DNA of 64,000 nucleotides from Bemisia tabaci (lineage: Eukaryota > Arthropoda > Insecta > Hemiptera > Aleyrodidae): the NCBI RefSeq assembly GCF_918797505.1, contig NC_092799.1, positions 24,924,382 through 24,988,381 on the forward strand, in the 5' to 3' direction. Of the stretch, positions 1 through 12,512 are shown in pieces. Each line of letters begins with the position of its first letter. The stretch's first letter is position 1. The notes under the pieces were generated by a model, which was not told the origin of the DNA, ran no database searches, and saw only the letters and a program-made list of their open reading frames with translations. Position numbers and translations under genes: made by a program.

Positions 1-115
1 CTAGGAGCAGAGATTTTGAAATACTGCAATGGAGATGCATGGTATCGTCCTTTAGACATCGATATTGGTATCACTTCAGGTATTATTCTGCTGGTATTGT
101 AATTTTGACACTTAC

Positions 116-1824
116 TTGTCTGTAATCCTTGAATTGCGGGTAGTGTGCTCCGAGCGTTTGTTTAAACTCAATGGGGTGAATTACTGAGTACTGGCCACTC
201 CAAACTTTCTCAACTAATACTGAAAATTGAACGGCTAAGGTATCCTTCATGGAATCTGGTGAGAGAGTGACATTCTTTTGCAAAAAATAGTGAACTAAAG
301 CAGATGTGGCGATGAGACATTGTAAACCAGTACTCATAAAACATGTATTTCCCAAATTTCGAAGACCGCAAACACCCGGTTCAGCGCCTGCAACTAAAGA
401 AAACATAAATGTAATTTAATTATAATAAGAGCACTAAAAGTTAGATTTTTTTTTAGTAAAACTGATTTAACCATCGTTATGTGCAAAAGTTTTTTTTTCT
501 TTTTTTGCTTTCCATGCTATCTAAACTATAGACTTCAATGAAATTTTCTTTGCTATTCGATATGAATTGCATCCAAATCAAATAAATACATTTTCCATGA
601 AATAAATGTATAAAAAATTCCGCGCACTTAAAGCTGGAACATTAATCACATTTAACATACTTCATTATAGCAAAGAAATTAGAGAAGAAAGAGGAGAAAA
701 GAAACAACCACTGATTTCTTTTAAAGATTTTTTTTTGGAAATTGTTCAATTCAAACAGTATTATCCGCTTCTTACAGAGAATTTAAGGAAGTCTTAAACT
801 TTTGATGGCTCCACTCAAAATCTCTGCATTTGTGCAATTTTTAAATGAAACTTTAATTGAATCATTGGATGATATATTAATGCTCTTGAAGTATCCGCTG
901 AAAGAGCTATGTTGGAGTCCTCACACCAGGAATAGTTGGAAGATATCATTAGACTAAGTAAATTTGAATATGTTGATTCTCATACCTGCGGTATCATTGA
1001 CCGGAGATGAATCTGAGTCATTACGTGAGAACAGCGCTTTAAGACTACCGAGGGATAGAGCGGTATCTGATTCCTCACAGAGCGGGAAGTCATCGAAACC
1101 GGAAGGAGGAGGGAGGGGTATCGGCAAGTTGCTGCGAGAGGGGGCGTTCAGACTTACATCATCAGTCCTGAAAGGAAAAAGAACACCATTTGAAGGAGAT
1201 AAATAAGAGGAACACATTTTCTTGGATTTTTTTAACAATATTCAGCTATGAAAAATGAGCTCTAAGTTGTGTAATTTGAGCTCCATTTAAAGTGCTTGCA
1301 CAGAGCATCATGATCCGAAAATATTCCCCTGCTATAGGTACGAATTCAATACGTTATCAATGCAAGGCCACACAACTAAGCATTTTGGAAGAAAGAAAAT
1401 TACTTAAACGTGGCAGTAGACTTTAAAATAACTTACATTTATTTTCTTTGCTGTTCTATTTGGAATCTATGGGTAGCAATATCGCATATCTGGTCCTGTT
1501 TTTCATGGCTTGTTATTGGTGCAAAAATCCAGGAAATTTCTTTTGAACTAAATGCACTCATCTCTTTCAAAAAATTATTGAACAAGCTGGGCAAGCAAAG
1601 TAAGTTTCAAATCTTTTTGGCTAGTACCTGATAATTAGGGGCAAAATAACTTACCAGGTATCCTCAAGAACCATATCTTGGGAGGAAGAATATTCAGGAT
1701 AATCTTTATCTAGAATTTCGTCGCACTGACTATCAGTATTAATTGATGCTTGATTATTGAATTCAACGGCCAAAACCGAGGAGGGATCGATTTCCAAAGC
1801 TATCGGAGAGATATTGCAATCCAT
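116..1824 (-). CDS. Ubiquitin-specific protease (peptidase C19), 5' part of gene, partial
   Basis: This is a deubiquitinating cysteine protease of the USP family, which cleaves ubiquitin from substrates. Three exons join in frame (208 codons): 1655-1824, 986-1167 and 116-387, each with GT-AG borders. The last carries the Cys box: GLRNLGNTCFMSTGLQCL, with the catalytic Cys in NTCF, then a stretch ending QFKDYRQ just before the spot where USPs continue with the second catalytic-core motif (beyond the left edge). The first two exons are acidic and Ser/Pro-rich with no domain I recognise. ATG at 1824 is the first Met in the first exon, but that frame is also open back to an acceptor at about 1851, so an upstream exon is possible. 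The His box and most of the catalytic domain are outside the window. The text reminds me of the USP4/11/15 group, but I cannot assign the orthologue. Confidence 0.8.
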
Positions 1825-4800
1825 GAATAAATCACTCTTCAATGCAAATTTCTGAAAGAACAGAAAAAAAAAACCAGATTAATTGGAGCAAATTATCTGG
1901 CAAAAATATGAAAACATGGAAATATATTGAGGAATCCATGTTGAAGAAAATGCCAGAGTTGCCACCTCCTTTCGTCTCACCTTCTCCTTGACATCTTGCT
2001 TCTATGCCAAGCTCTAAGAATTCTTCAACTGAAAAAAGAAATTCATAACCAGCATTCATGATATGTAAACCAAAAGCTTGCGCAGCGAAGGATTCAGTCA
2101 AGTACAAAATCACATAAATAAATTGCCTGCATCTGACAACGGCATTCAGTAGCTCAAGTTCATTAGTTTAGTGGAATTCAATGGTAACTGAGAGCTGGAT
2201 CAGTACTCAAAATCGAAGAAAAGCAGCGTAGAAATTCATTTTCCAGTAAACCAGTTCAATTGGGTCATCAGAGTTCGGTAATTCTGTTGAGCTAGTTGAC
2301 AGTCTGATAGAAGGTATGCATACTTTTATAAAAGTAGTTAAATGTGAGAAACAAAAGTCAGATGATATGGAGAGCAACAGTTGATACGAGGCTTAGACAG
2401 AAATTTAACGATAGCATCAAAAAACTTAAGATGGAGTATGATGATGATAATAATACCCATAAAATTATCATTTCTAAACCTACAGGATTGGCCATGGAGG
2501 GGTGACTAATGATATTGGAAAGATGTTACAAATGGCAATAGAAATTGCAATTTAGCATCAACTTCAGCAAAATTGCAGATCACCAAGACATTCTTTAAGC
2601 ACCTCGTTGTCATAGTAAGTAGGATGGGGTGGGAGAATAATGACTTTAATAGCAAGGCTAGAAAAGCATCCTCAGAATTGGATATTTCGGTGTAGGAATC
2701 ATAGCATTTCAAAAGCAGCCTTTATTATAGTCTGGGGGATAGAAAGAAGGCTGAGGAATGTAATAAAACTCGGAGGTTAACATTGATCAGTAACGACGTA
2801 ACAGACACATCATGGTCTGCACAATTCAATGAGTTCTATATCGAGAAATTTGATGAGTACCATACTAGAATGGGTGCGGAACAAGTTCAGATAGTGAAAC
2901 CTGGAAGAGCTCGTTGAATTTATGCTAGATTCTGATTGAAACACTTGGAGACAGGTTTCTAGGTTAAAGCACCAATGATGCTGAGTCAAATGGCCTCACC
3001 TTTCAAAAGACGGCAACCACTCCAAGTTCATCGCTCTAAAAGTCTCGCCGAAAGGACGCATACAAAGAAAACGCTGGAAGCTTGAAAATAGAGCGAAAAA
3101 GAAGCGAAGAAGGATCAATTTTTGCCACAAAGTAATACATATGTGCGGAGTGGTAGACGAGACGATATCACAAAAAACAGTTCACTAATCCACAAAATTA
3201 GTCTATAAATAAACTTGGTAACATAACACCAATCACGGGATATCACACCGGATCGATAAGCTAATAATTTCTGAGGGTAGAAACACAATTTTAATGACAA
3301 ATGCAGGGGGAAAAGCTTGCAAATAACGTGAAGTAGATGAAAGTCAAATGAGATCATCACAAAAGGTTCGCAGGAAAAGAGATAGCGAGGCGAGGCCTGA
3401 GATGGTACCGAAAATGCCAGGATTTCCGGAAAGAAAGTGCCGGCAGATTTACTATGAACGTGTAAAAATAAAGTCTCCGGCTTTAGAGAACTGAATGAAA
3501 AGTCCTCGTGTGATTTGAAATCCTGTGAACGTTACTTTGTTCAAGATTAGCGAGTTTTCTTTAGGAGAGAAGTCGTGGAAATTATTTTCATAAAATTTAC
3601 TAATATCGCTGACGAACTGGCAATCCTGTAGATGTAGGAAACTTTAAAAAAAGAGGAGGGGGTGACGTGACAAGAGCGCGGGTTTTTCAAATGATGTTGC
3701 AGGTCGCTGCTTACGCGTATTTAGGGGAAAGAAAAAAAATTCTGAAGAACAGTACCATGTTTTTAAAACCCGAGAGAAATCAGATTGCAAGACGTTTTAT
3801 TTATGATTTTTATTGGTGGGTGAGAGGGCCGTGGCAATCGCGTTTCATTGTCAGCTTCGGCTGGTCGCTGGCGCCATGGTTTGAGCGCTCAACACCCCTG
3901 CGACAGCATTTGCTGCACACTGTATTGAAGGCAAATTGAAAATTAAAGAAATTTTCGCCGGTACTATTTTATCTCAGGGACTTGGTTAAGCAAATTGCAA
4001 TGGTTTACTAAAGGGGCAGGATAATTATATTGGGTGATATATTTTAGTGCATCTATCATAGTATGATATTTTGCGTCTTTTTTTTTCTTTTGATATGTTG
4101 GTGGCCTTAATTGCAATGACTAAAATTCCTAAAACCCCCTCAATCAGAACGATTAAAATCTTTCGTTATCTTGGTTAATATAAACAATTTTCTTAGTTGC
4201 CTTGGTCAGAATGATCAAGTTTTTCAGTCAAGATGCTAAGACTTAAATAATTAGCTGCTGCAGTCTGTTTGAATTTGTAGTCACATTCTGTTATTAGCGA
4301 GAGTGCAACCATGAACGACAAAGGTGAATTAGGTAAATAGATGAGTTATAGTACCTAGAACACTTCACCCAGATGGCAGCAAAACTATGACATTGTCCAA
4401 ATGATTTATGAAAAAAATAAAATTACCAAGTTCACATTTTTTTGTGTGGATGATGAGGGGGGGATTAACTGGGAGAAATGAATTTCCAATTTTTAAAATT
4501 TCCTGAGTGATGAAATTATGAAATAATTCTGGCTAGTATTACTTGTGGGGACTGAGAATGAAAAGAGCAGCAAGATAATTTCGGATTTTTCGTGTAATTT
4601 ATGAAGTCAGTTTTAAGCTTGTAAAATTATGGATAATTTTCACTCATAGGACAAAATTTATGGCTGCTAACAAAAAGATTAGACTTACATTCATCGATGG
4701 AAAAATATAATGAGAAAATGTTTCCAGATGCAGCAACTAAAAACAAGAGTTATAGTCATGACTGGAACAGATATTTCGACTAAATATTCCAGTTAGACCA

Positions 4801-5080
4801 ACCAGAAACCCTAAATCGGGCCGATTTAAAATCTGCTCATGGTGAACCTGTTTCAATAACAGCCTTCTACTATTCACCACTTTGTTCAAGATATTTTTAG
4901 ACTTCTACTCAGTTATTAATTCGACTCTTGTATCAATTTTCTCTGGATTGATTACTTTCCAAGGATACCTAAAGCTGAAGAACGTTTCCGAGAGGTCATG
5001 GAGATTTTCCCAAGTTCAGACCTTTTAAAATCGTCATTTTTAAAGCGATTTAAAGAAGAAATTTGATTTTTTTCAGAGAA
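1825..5080. other. Gene-poor stretch upstream of the USP gene
   Basis: No exon with convincing splice sites and family similarity was found. A short minus-strand open segment at about 1985-2032 has a good acceptor and donor, but its phase does not join the next USP exon. Between about 2160 and 3560 the plus strand has broken, coding-like text (for example around 2780-2910) that may be an old mobile-element gene; I could not name it. A 90-codon open frame at 3667-3939 (+) is not recognised and has no context. Confidence 0.4.
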
Positions 5081-5084
5081 AAAG

Positions 5085-6125
5085 AAAATTGGATTTGCAG
5101 ATATTGGTGGTTTATACCAGAAAGTTCTATACAGGATTACTATCCTGCGGGACATCCTGAAAGATTTCCAAACTAAAAAATCATTATGAAAAAGGGTTCG
5201 GAATTAGAAATGTGGCAATTCATCTCCTCAAAACTTAAATCGTTTTTTAGTAGGTATCAGTCGATGTTCAAAAATTATTATGTCAGTAAGTATTGTTTGA
5301 AATAAGGAGAATAGTGAAAATTCAAATGCCTCCAATAAGGTTGACCGAAGAATGATTGCAATTGATAATGATTATAGGATTTCATAAAAGTCATGTTAGA
5401 GAATGGAAAAACAGACTGATAAATTATTTAAAGGGTATGTGAAAAATTTAACAGAAAAAAATAAAAATCCAGTCGTCATAATTGTAATTCAAAAGAAGAA
5501 TATTTACAGGATATAAAACAGAGATTAGACATTGACTTACTTAGATCTTAATAAAACTGGAGTAAACCCTGGGAGAAGAGTATAGTAGCGAAAATATGTT
5601 GGAATAGTTTAGGGGGAATTTGAACAGAGGCAACATATGAGTCAAACAGTATGCAACTGACGTAAGAAGATTTTATGAGATACTACCTACTTGATGTTTG
5701 ATTGACAGATATAAATGTAAATTATCTGACAAAAGAGATGGTACAGATGGTAATAAATTTCAGGATTATTACGTTGAGAATAGTGCTAGTACTAATATTT
5801 ATATATATAGCTTTATTTACAACAGCAAATGCTAGACTAAGATTGTATGAAAAATTGGATTCGTTAGGCGAGGCTGCATGGGATTGTAGTACTGACTCAT
5901 TGTCAATAGTTTGCGACAATACATTATACTTAAAATGGGTGATATGCTGGTAGGGTAGACTCATGAAATCCAAAAAGATGAGAATGTAAAGCTATGGGTA
6001 TCGACTGGTCCTAAGAGTTACCACTTTAAAGATAATTTAGGTATGAGTAAAACTAAATTAAAGGGTTTGCACTGGATTATCAAAATTTGGAGACATTGAA
6101 TGGAGACTGAATTTTGAAATTAAAA
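5085..6125 (+). pseudogene. Decayed protein-primed family-B DNA polymerase (Polinton/Maverick or virus-like)
   Basis: These are remnants of a protein-primed DNA polymerase B, the replicase of Polinton/Maverick elements and related viruses. Short family motifs appear in the expected order on the plus strand but in different frames with stops between them. They are YYPAGHPE (5138-5161, as in the 'YPVGHP' stretch after motif A), an NPG followed by a Lys...Asn-Ser core (about 5565-5615, the motif B region), ARLRLYEKL (5831-5857), a Thr-Asp-Ser in place of the catalytic Asp-Thr-Asp-Ser of motif C (about 5885-5900), and TGPKSY (6004-6021) near the C-terminus. Several stops and frameshifts and the altered motif C show it is dead. 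I saw no integrase, packaging ATPase or capsid gene nearby and no terminal repeats. A viral insertion of the same polymerase type is the alternative. Confidence 0.62.
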
Positions 6126-9100
6126 GAGGAAAATGAATGAGAACTTAAACAGTCTACTGTGGATTTGTCTTCTAATAAAACAGCCAAAGATACCACTTAA
6201 AAGGAAAAATATAGTAAATGCATTAGAGAACGAAAAGTTCAAATTTGAATAAAATAATTGGGGACTTAACTCTAAGAGTTTACAGGAACCTCCTCTGCTG
6301 AAAAACTTTTGATTACTGGAGAAAATGGACTATTAAAATGAATGTCCTGGACGCAGTTTATTCCCATAACTTTTAATGAATATAACTCATACCAGTGTCA
6401 TTTTTTTTAATGAACTACATATGTATTTCTACTAGGAACTTTATGAAAGAAATATATTTCTTGATTTTGTTGTTGATTTCTAAATATAAAGAGAGATTGA
6501 TAATTTCTTGATTGATATTTTCTGAAATTGATATTGATTCATGGGGAAAATTAGAAAACTGGAATGAATGTCCCAGGTATTTTTCTATACTACTAATATC
6601 TACATGAGTCAAATATACATCAGTGCAGTAAATGAATGGATGCTGTTACTTGGCTTTTAAACCACAGCTCGGAACTTAGGTTACCTGGTTACCTGCAAAC
6701 TGTATTTCACAAAGATGGGAACAAAAAAGTTTCAATGAGGGGCCAGAAATAAAAAATAACTAGAAAAACAAAACTAAAGATCCTTACATTTATTCCTCCC
6801 ATAAATTTGATATGAGAGTATATTGTGCACTCTCATAAATTTTGTCACTGCAGAGAGGGGAAATGATACTTGTAGGTACTGATGAAATACACAGAAATAG
6901 TCTTCCCATCTTGACGTAGCTATTCAACTAGTCTCGGATTGCATTAGGGATTTTGTAACAAGTAAAATGTCAAACACCTATCAGAATTTGGATTTTTTCG
7001 GAGAATGAAATTGATTTTAGCAAATCTACAACGCTGTAGGCAGTTAATTACACTTCTCCAATAAATAGCTGCCGATGAATAAAATAAAGCTTTACTTCGG
7101 AGTGCCTTTTAGATCAATTAATTTATTTTTTTGAGAATGGTGCATACTGATGGTTCCTTGCTAATTTAATTTTTCATCATAAGAGTTTAGTTGCAAGATC
7201 AAAATCTTGTACATTCTTTTTGTCTTTACACCAGATTTTGAGTAAAAAAATCGACCAAATTGACATTGTTTTGTGAAGAGATTGTTCTGAGATGAATGAT
7301 TCAATTAATTTATAAGTACATTAACAATTTTAAAAAAAAGAGGTGGATCTGTTGAAATCGAATTGAAAAAATCAACACTCATAAATGGAAAATGTTAAGT
7401 AAAACAATTTTTTATGGCAATAAGAAGGTTATCTCCACAAAATTTTAAGGGAAAATGTTCATTGGTTTCCTTCCAAGAAATAAAACAGGATATGTAATTT
7501 GGAAACGCCAGGATGTAGATGCGCGTTTTGCTCGACTCTGTCAGAATATTCCTTCCATTTCTGGCTATAATCATTGATCTCACTGAAAGGGGACTCTGAT
7601 TTTGGTCCAAAATTTGATCGTGCAACAAAAACCCAACTGACCGCTGCACAAAAAAAAAAAAAAAAAAAAAAAACTCCTTTGGTAAATCTTACAGAAGAAA
7701 TAATGAGGAAAATGACCATTAGAGTAACTAAAAAGACAGTTGCAATATATCACAGCATTAAAAAAATCAAATCTATCCAGATTGCCTATCAATAATAATA
7801 TAAAATTAGTCAAATTAAGAGAAAAAAATAAAAGCAATTTTAAAACTGCGGAATAGCTCTCCTTCGCCACTTTTGCTTGGACAGCCATTCTTTCCATTAA
7901 AATTTAATTAAAAACTTTTTAAATTCATAACCAGAAACAATTGATTAAAAAAAGAATGCAATTTTTTTTAAAATGAAAAAAAAAAAATCGTTTTTGACAT
8001 CGAAAAGAGAATCAACTAGATTAAAACGATTACAGAAAATGACAAGATTTTCTAAACATGTTTTGTTCAAAGGTGGATCTTTAATCTTTAGTATTTACAG
8101 GAACAATTCAATAGTCGATTAATCATTTGAAGATTGTTGGTTCTAGAACATTATCTGAAAAATGTCACGAAGTTACATGTAAGTGTAGTGCATCAGGTGT
8201 TATTATAAAAAAAATGCGATCAGAAAATATTCTCAAAGCCTTCAGGAAACGTTGGAGATTATTTTGCCTCCTGATTTGCAATATTTACTCAGGAGGAACT
8301 TTCAGAATTATATCAAAGTATTTTCTGATCAAATTTTGAATATTAATACCTGATATACAATATCATGGTATGAGTATCAAAAATTCTTTAAAAATGCCTT
8401 GAATTCAGAAATCAGTGATCAGTGATCGAACTTTTCTTGAAAAAGCTGTAGAACAACTTCAACCAGATAAAAGCAGACGAAAAAATTTCTGCATTATATC
8501 CTCCTGTCATATTCTACATTATCCATTTTGCATTTAAGACCATGCAAGACCATATCATGTTCTGACAAAATAGCTTTCTTTCTTTACTTTTACCCTTTCA
8601 GTTGGACTGAAACAGCTTTGCCCCGAGGATTCTTAGGATGCTTCATAAAAATAGCCTAAGCTTTTTGAAAAGCACACTGATTAAACAATTAAATGATAAC
8701 AAAATAATTAAACATAACTCTTACGACTAAAAAATGCAAACAGACACTAGTTTCCCACTTCATTTCCACACAACAAAATTGAAGTTGCGTTTTTCTGAGC
8801 CTGCGTGTCAAAGAAAAATCCATGCCACCAACTCTGCTATGCACCTATTTCACAATTTTGAATGAAGCCACTTTTTTTTTGATCGTGCTGTTTCATCTGC
8901 TGGTGTTACAATGGGTCAGTAACACCCATTTTTTTTTACTCCATTCTCTTGAAGTACTGACTGAGTAGAGCTCCCAGTAATTTATTCAGATTTTTTTTAC
9001 TTAAAATTATGGAGAAAGTCGATTTTGAAGTCGCCAAAATCTGGACCCTTTGGAAACAATATTTTCAGCAGTCTGTTATGATGTAGGCATGCAAGGTAGT

Positions 9101-9920
9101 TCGAGTCCGCTCACTGGCTATAGCCAAGCTGAAGACATGGCCTGGTTACATCATCACTACTGTCCACCATTGGATGCTCGGATTTTAGTAAGCTCCCCCC
9201 CCCCCCCTCTCAAGAGCTGTTTTAAAATTGTTTAATGAACTTCTTAATTTTTTCATGAAATTTCACATTGGGATCAACTGTCAGATACACTGCAAAAATG
9301 TTATCCCACTGACCCATTACGCTTCCAGCACGAAATCTGAGGAAACGTAGCTCCTGATGAGGACCAAAATAAAGAGTGATGAACACATGGATGAGTAAAT
9401 CAGTATGTATGAACACGCTATAAGACAAAATATAAGTAAATATAAAAAAAAGAATGGTACAAATAAGTCAAAAGAAATGAATATACTATCGCCCTATCAG
9501 TTTAATGAACTAGAACAGGAGTTAGATATTTCGACACACAGACTTATTTTGTAGGTAAGATCTCGATATAGTTCTCTAGTTTCATGAAGAAGCAACCCAA
9601 TTTACTATTCTTGGGTTCATTTCTACATTAGAGGAAACCCTCAGAAGCAATTTTCGGAACCTAGAAAAGAAAACTGATGTTCAGCTATGGACATACAGGT
9701 CAAGATGGTTTTGCTTTTTAAAAATTATTCATTTTAAGGCTTCTTTATCTATTTCTATCGAACCATCAAGAGGTAAAGAGGAAACCTGAAGCGCTCCTCC
9801 TAAATGGACCACGAGGCAAAGTGCAAATTTACAAATTGCTTTACATAATTTCTCATCAAAATTTCATGTAGAGCATGATAAGTGCAACAGAAACTATTTG
9901 AAGTAATTCCTAACCCAGAT
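6126..9920. other. Intergenic, no gene recognised
   Basis: AT-rich sequence with only short random-looking open frames. It holds a 24-base A run at 7650-7673, which could be the tail of an old retroposed sequence, and a 13-base C run at 9195-9207. No exon or RNA gene is supported. Confidence 0.5.
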
Positions 9921-9923
9921 TTT

Positions 9924-10280
9924 AATGTTTTTCAATGCATGAAGTCAAACTTTCCACTCAGGAAGACCATAATTTACAAGAGTTAAATCGCACAGTAAAT
10001 GTTGCTGTGACGATCTCTGCAGTATGAAAATATGACAAGTTCAATCTGGGTGCTTCGACTCAGTTGTTGAACATTGTTTACACTTTGTAAAACACAAGGA
10101 GCAGAGGGAGCACAGCTTGATTAAAAAGCCTGCCAAAATCATCGTAAAGCACAATTTGATTCACGTAGACTCTGATCTTTCTTGTGAGTGGGCATTCAAA
10201 TTTTTCAAAACTATAGTGCTGAATAAAAACGTTAGTATCTTGCTTTGGAGTCATTTCAGTATTTTCGAATCCTGCATACA
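9924..10280. repeat. Dispersed repeat family C, copy 1
   Basis: About 350 bp matching 43965-44310 in the same orientation. Shared landmarks include a segment like AACTTTCC, then ACATTGTTT, then a longer block around CAATTTGATTCA and GTAGACTCTG. Divergence is moderate, with many substitutions and small indels. There are no obvious terminal inverted repeats, so it could be a SINE or a fragment of a larger element. Confidence 0.6.
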
Positions 10281-12512
10281 AGATACTAGTTTGAGAATTT
10301 CATCGGCAGTATATTAGAATGCTTTAAGTGCATCCTGGCTGGTGGTCCATTGGAGAGGACCTCAAAGAAGAATTTTGAAGGCAACCAACTGGGATGGAAG
10401 ACTTTTAATTCTTCCACTATTCACTGACATATTTGAAAATAGTCTGCATGCTCTATTGCAAATATCTTGGCTTCTACAATGTGAAATCGCCAAATTTCAT
10501 GGCTTTGTGCTAGCTGTATGTCAACCTATTAAAGTAACATAAAGATGTACCGGGAGCCACTGAGCCCCTACAGGTGCGCCACTATGTTTTGAAGTAAAAG
10601 AAAACCTGTAGCATCAAAAACTGAAAATTGATATTTTGGAGCTCAGATGAGTTTTTTTTTGCTGTAACAAACCATTTGATTTTTCACCTCAAGGGTTCTT
10701 TTGCTAGGCATCCATCATCACATAGAATATTAATTTTATCTTCAATGCTGCCAAAAAAAGACATTCATTGGTGCAATTTAGTTAAGAAACACGGTTGCCA
10801 TAAGTAAACACCCTCTGAAAAAGACTAAGCAGGCATTCATGAGGATTTAGGTGGACTCAAAAGATTTAGATTCTGCAACTCAATTTATTCTGAAGTTTTT
10901 TACTTGGTACTTAGGTATTAAAGAGATAATGATAAAACAAAATCACTTTCTGTGCATTTGCCATTTAAACGTTATCCGATTGGTGAATGTGGTAGGCTCT
11001 CCTCTTGTGTGTATTTGGTATTTAGTTTATGATGTGCGACGATGTGTCAGTAGAAAAAATCTGAAAAGGCTGCGATGATACTCAAAAATTAAAATATTCT
11101 TCCTTTCTTATAAATGGAAAAATGAAGTGAAAAAAACGCAGCCAAGAGTACAAGTTTGTGAACAAAAGGATTCATCAAAAAAATCCAGCACCTTTAAGGC
11201 TTAAAATTAGCACTATTTCCAAACTACAAAGAAACAAATGCCAACAAAAACAAAATAAAACTTACTCAGCTACAGTTGAAAACCACCGGTGGATCTAGGG
11301 GTGTTCAAGCTATCATTCTAAAGACCTTAGTTGTAAAATCTTCCAATTTTTGAAGAATTCCTGATTACACTGCTCCATGTTTCAGTGCTTGAGGAGCATA
11401 ACAGAAGGCTCCGTCATAGAGTCAGGCTTTTGTTTAATGGAGCAGTATGGCCTTTGATTAAAAAGCTAGATTAAGTAGTGTACAAGTTGTTTGAGGCAAG
11501 ATTGTTGAAGACATTATTTAGCCTTGCCATCATGTAGTTTGACAATGGTGTAAATTTTGCCTTTAAAAATTTAAATTCTACTATAGATAGCAACAAAAAA
11601 CAAAAGGGGAACAGAAGTACCTAACATCAGATAAAAATGGAACAGATATCCTTTCAGTACATAGTTACAAATTCTATAAAGTAGACAGTCAAGATTATCA
11701 AATGATAGGATAAATTACGCAACTGCTATGCTATACGTAAAAAATGCATGGGTTGGGTAATGTTAACTTAGTTCATGGGATACCTGGTAAGAAATTTCTT
11801 ACGAATCTGAGTATTGAAAGAACAGTACAGCAATTTGGGAGAGAGAACAATTTGATGACCACAATGAAAACCAACTAGGATGTAGAGGCATCCTTGCGTC
11901 TTGAAAACGAAACGATAGAATGTATTCCTTTCACTGAAGTCTGAAACATAAATTTATGAAAGTAAAAAGGCAAGTCTGATGATGATCAAAAGCCAAAAGC
12001 ATGGCTGCAGAGTGCAAAAGCAAGCTATATACTTTGAGAGCTTTGGATGTAGATTCACCTAGATGCTAGGTTGTTGTGTGTAATGTTTAGCAGATAGAGA
12101 TAGAGTTGAATTCAAAAGTTTCAAGAGTATACTAATGTAATACAAATGATGAAGACGGGCTGATATCACTCACTACAACATTTAATGAAATTAAACGATG
12201 GAAAATATACAACCTTGTACCTCTACTTGGAAGATCACAAAGCTGTAGCTTTTCCTACTTTAAAAGGATAATTTATCACCAATACCTTTTTCATTACTGC
12301 ACACAATTTTGAGAGATTTTTCTTAGCCCTTCCGAGAATATTTCTCAAAAAAGTCTCATTATATTTTTTTAAAAAGATGAGGTCATACGGGAAATTGTGA
12401 AACACCTCCATCAAGATGTACGTTAATTGCATCTTCCTCTTCAAGTTCATCGTTCTTCTTTATAAGTATCCCAATTACACAATTAAAAGGCATGTGGCAT
12501 CTTGTTCATTTT
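10281..12512. other. Downstream flank of the RGS7-like gene
   Basis: No coding feature supported. It probably holds the RGS7-like 3' UTR, and a further terminal exon would lie here if the last exon splices at 12579 rather than reading to its stop. Confidence 0.4.

Noticed and set aside
1985..2113. Extra upstream USP exon reading VEEFLELGIEARCQGEG
   Set aside because: The splice signals look good, but its phase would put a stop at the start of the next exon; kept only as a note.
4400..5080. N-terminal exonuclease part of the decayed polymerase
   Set aside because: I could not find the exonuclease motifs with any confidence, so the pseudogene was limited to 5085-6125.
7395..7897. Several overlapping open frames around the A24 run
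   Set aside because: Low complexity and no family similarity; open mainly because of the poly-A/poly-T run.
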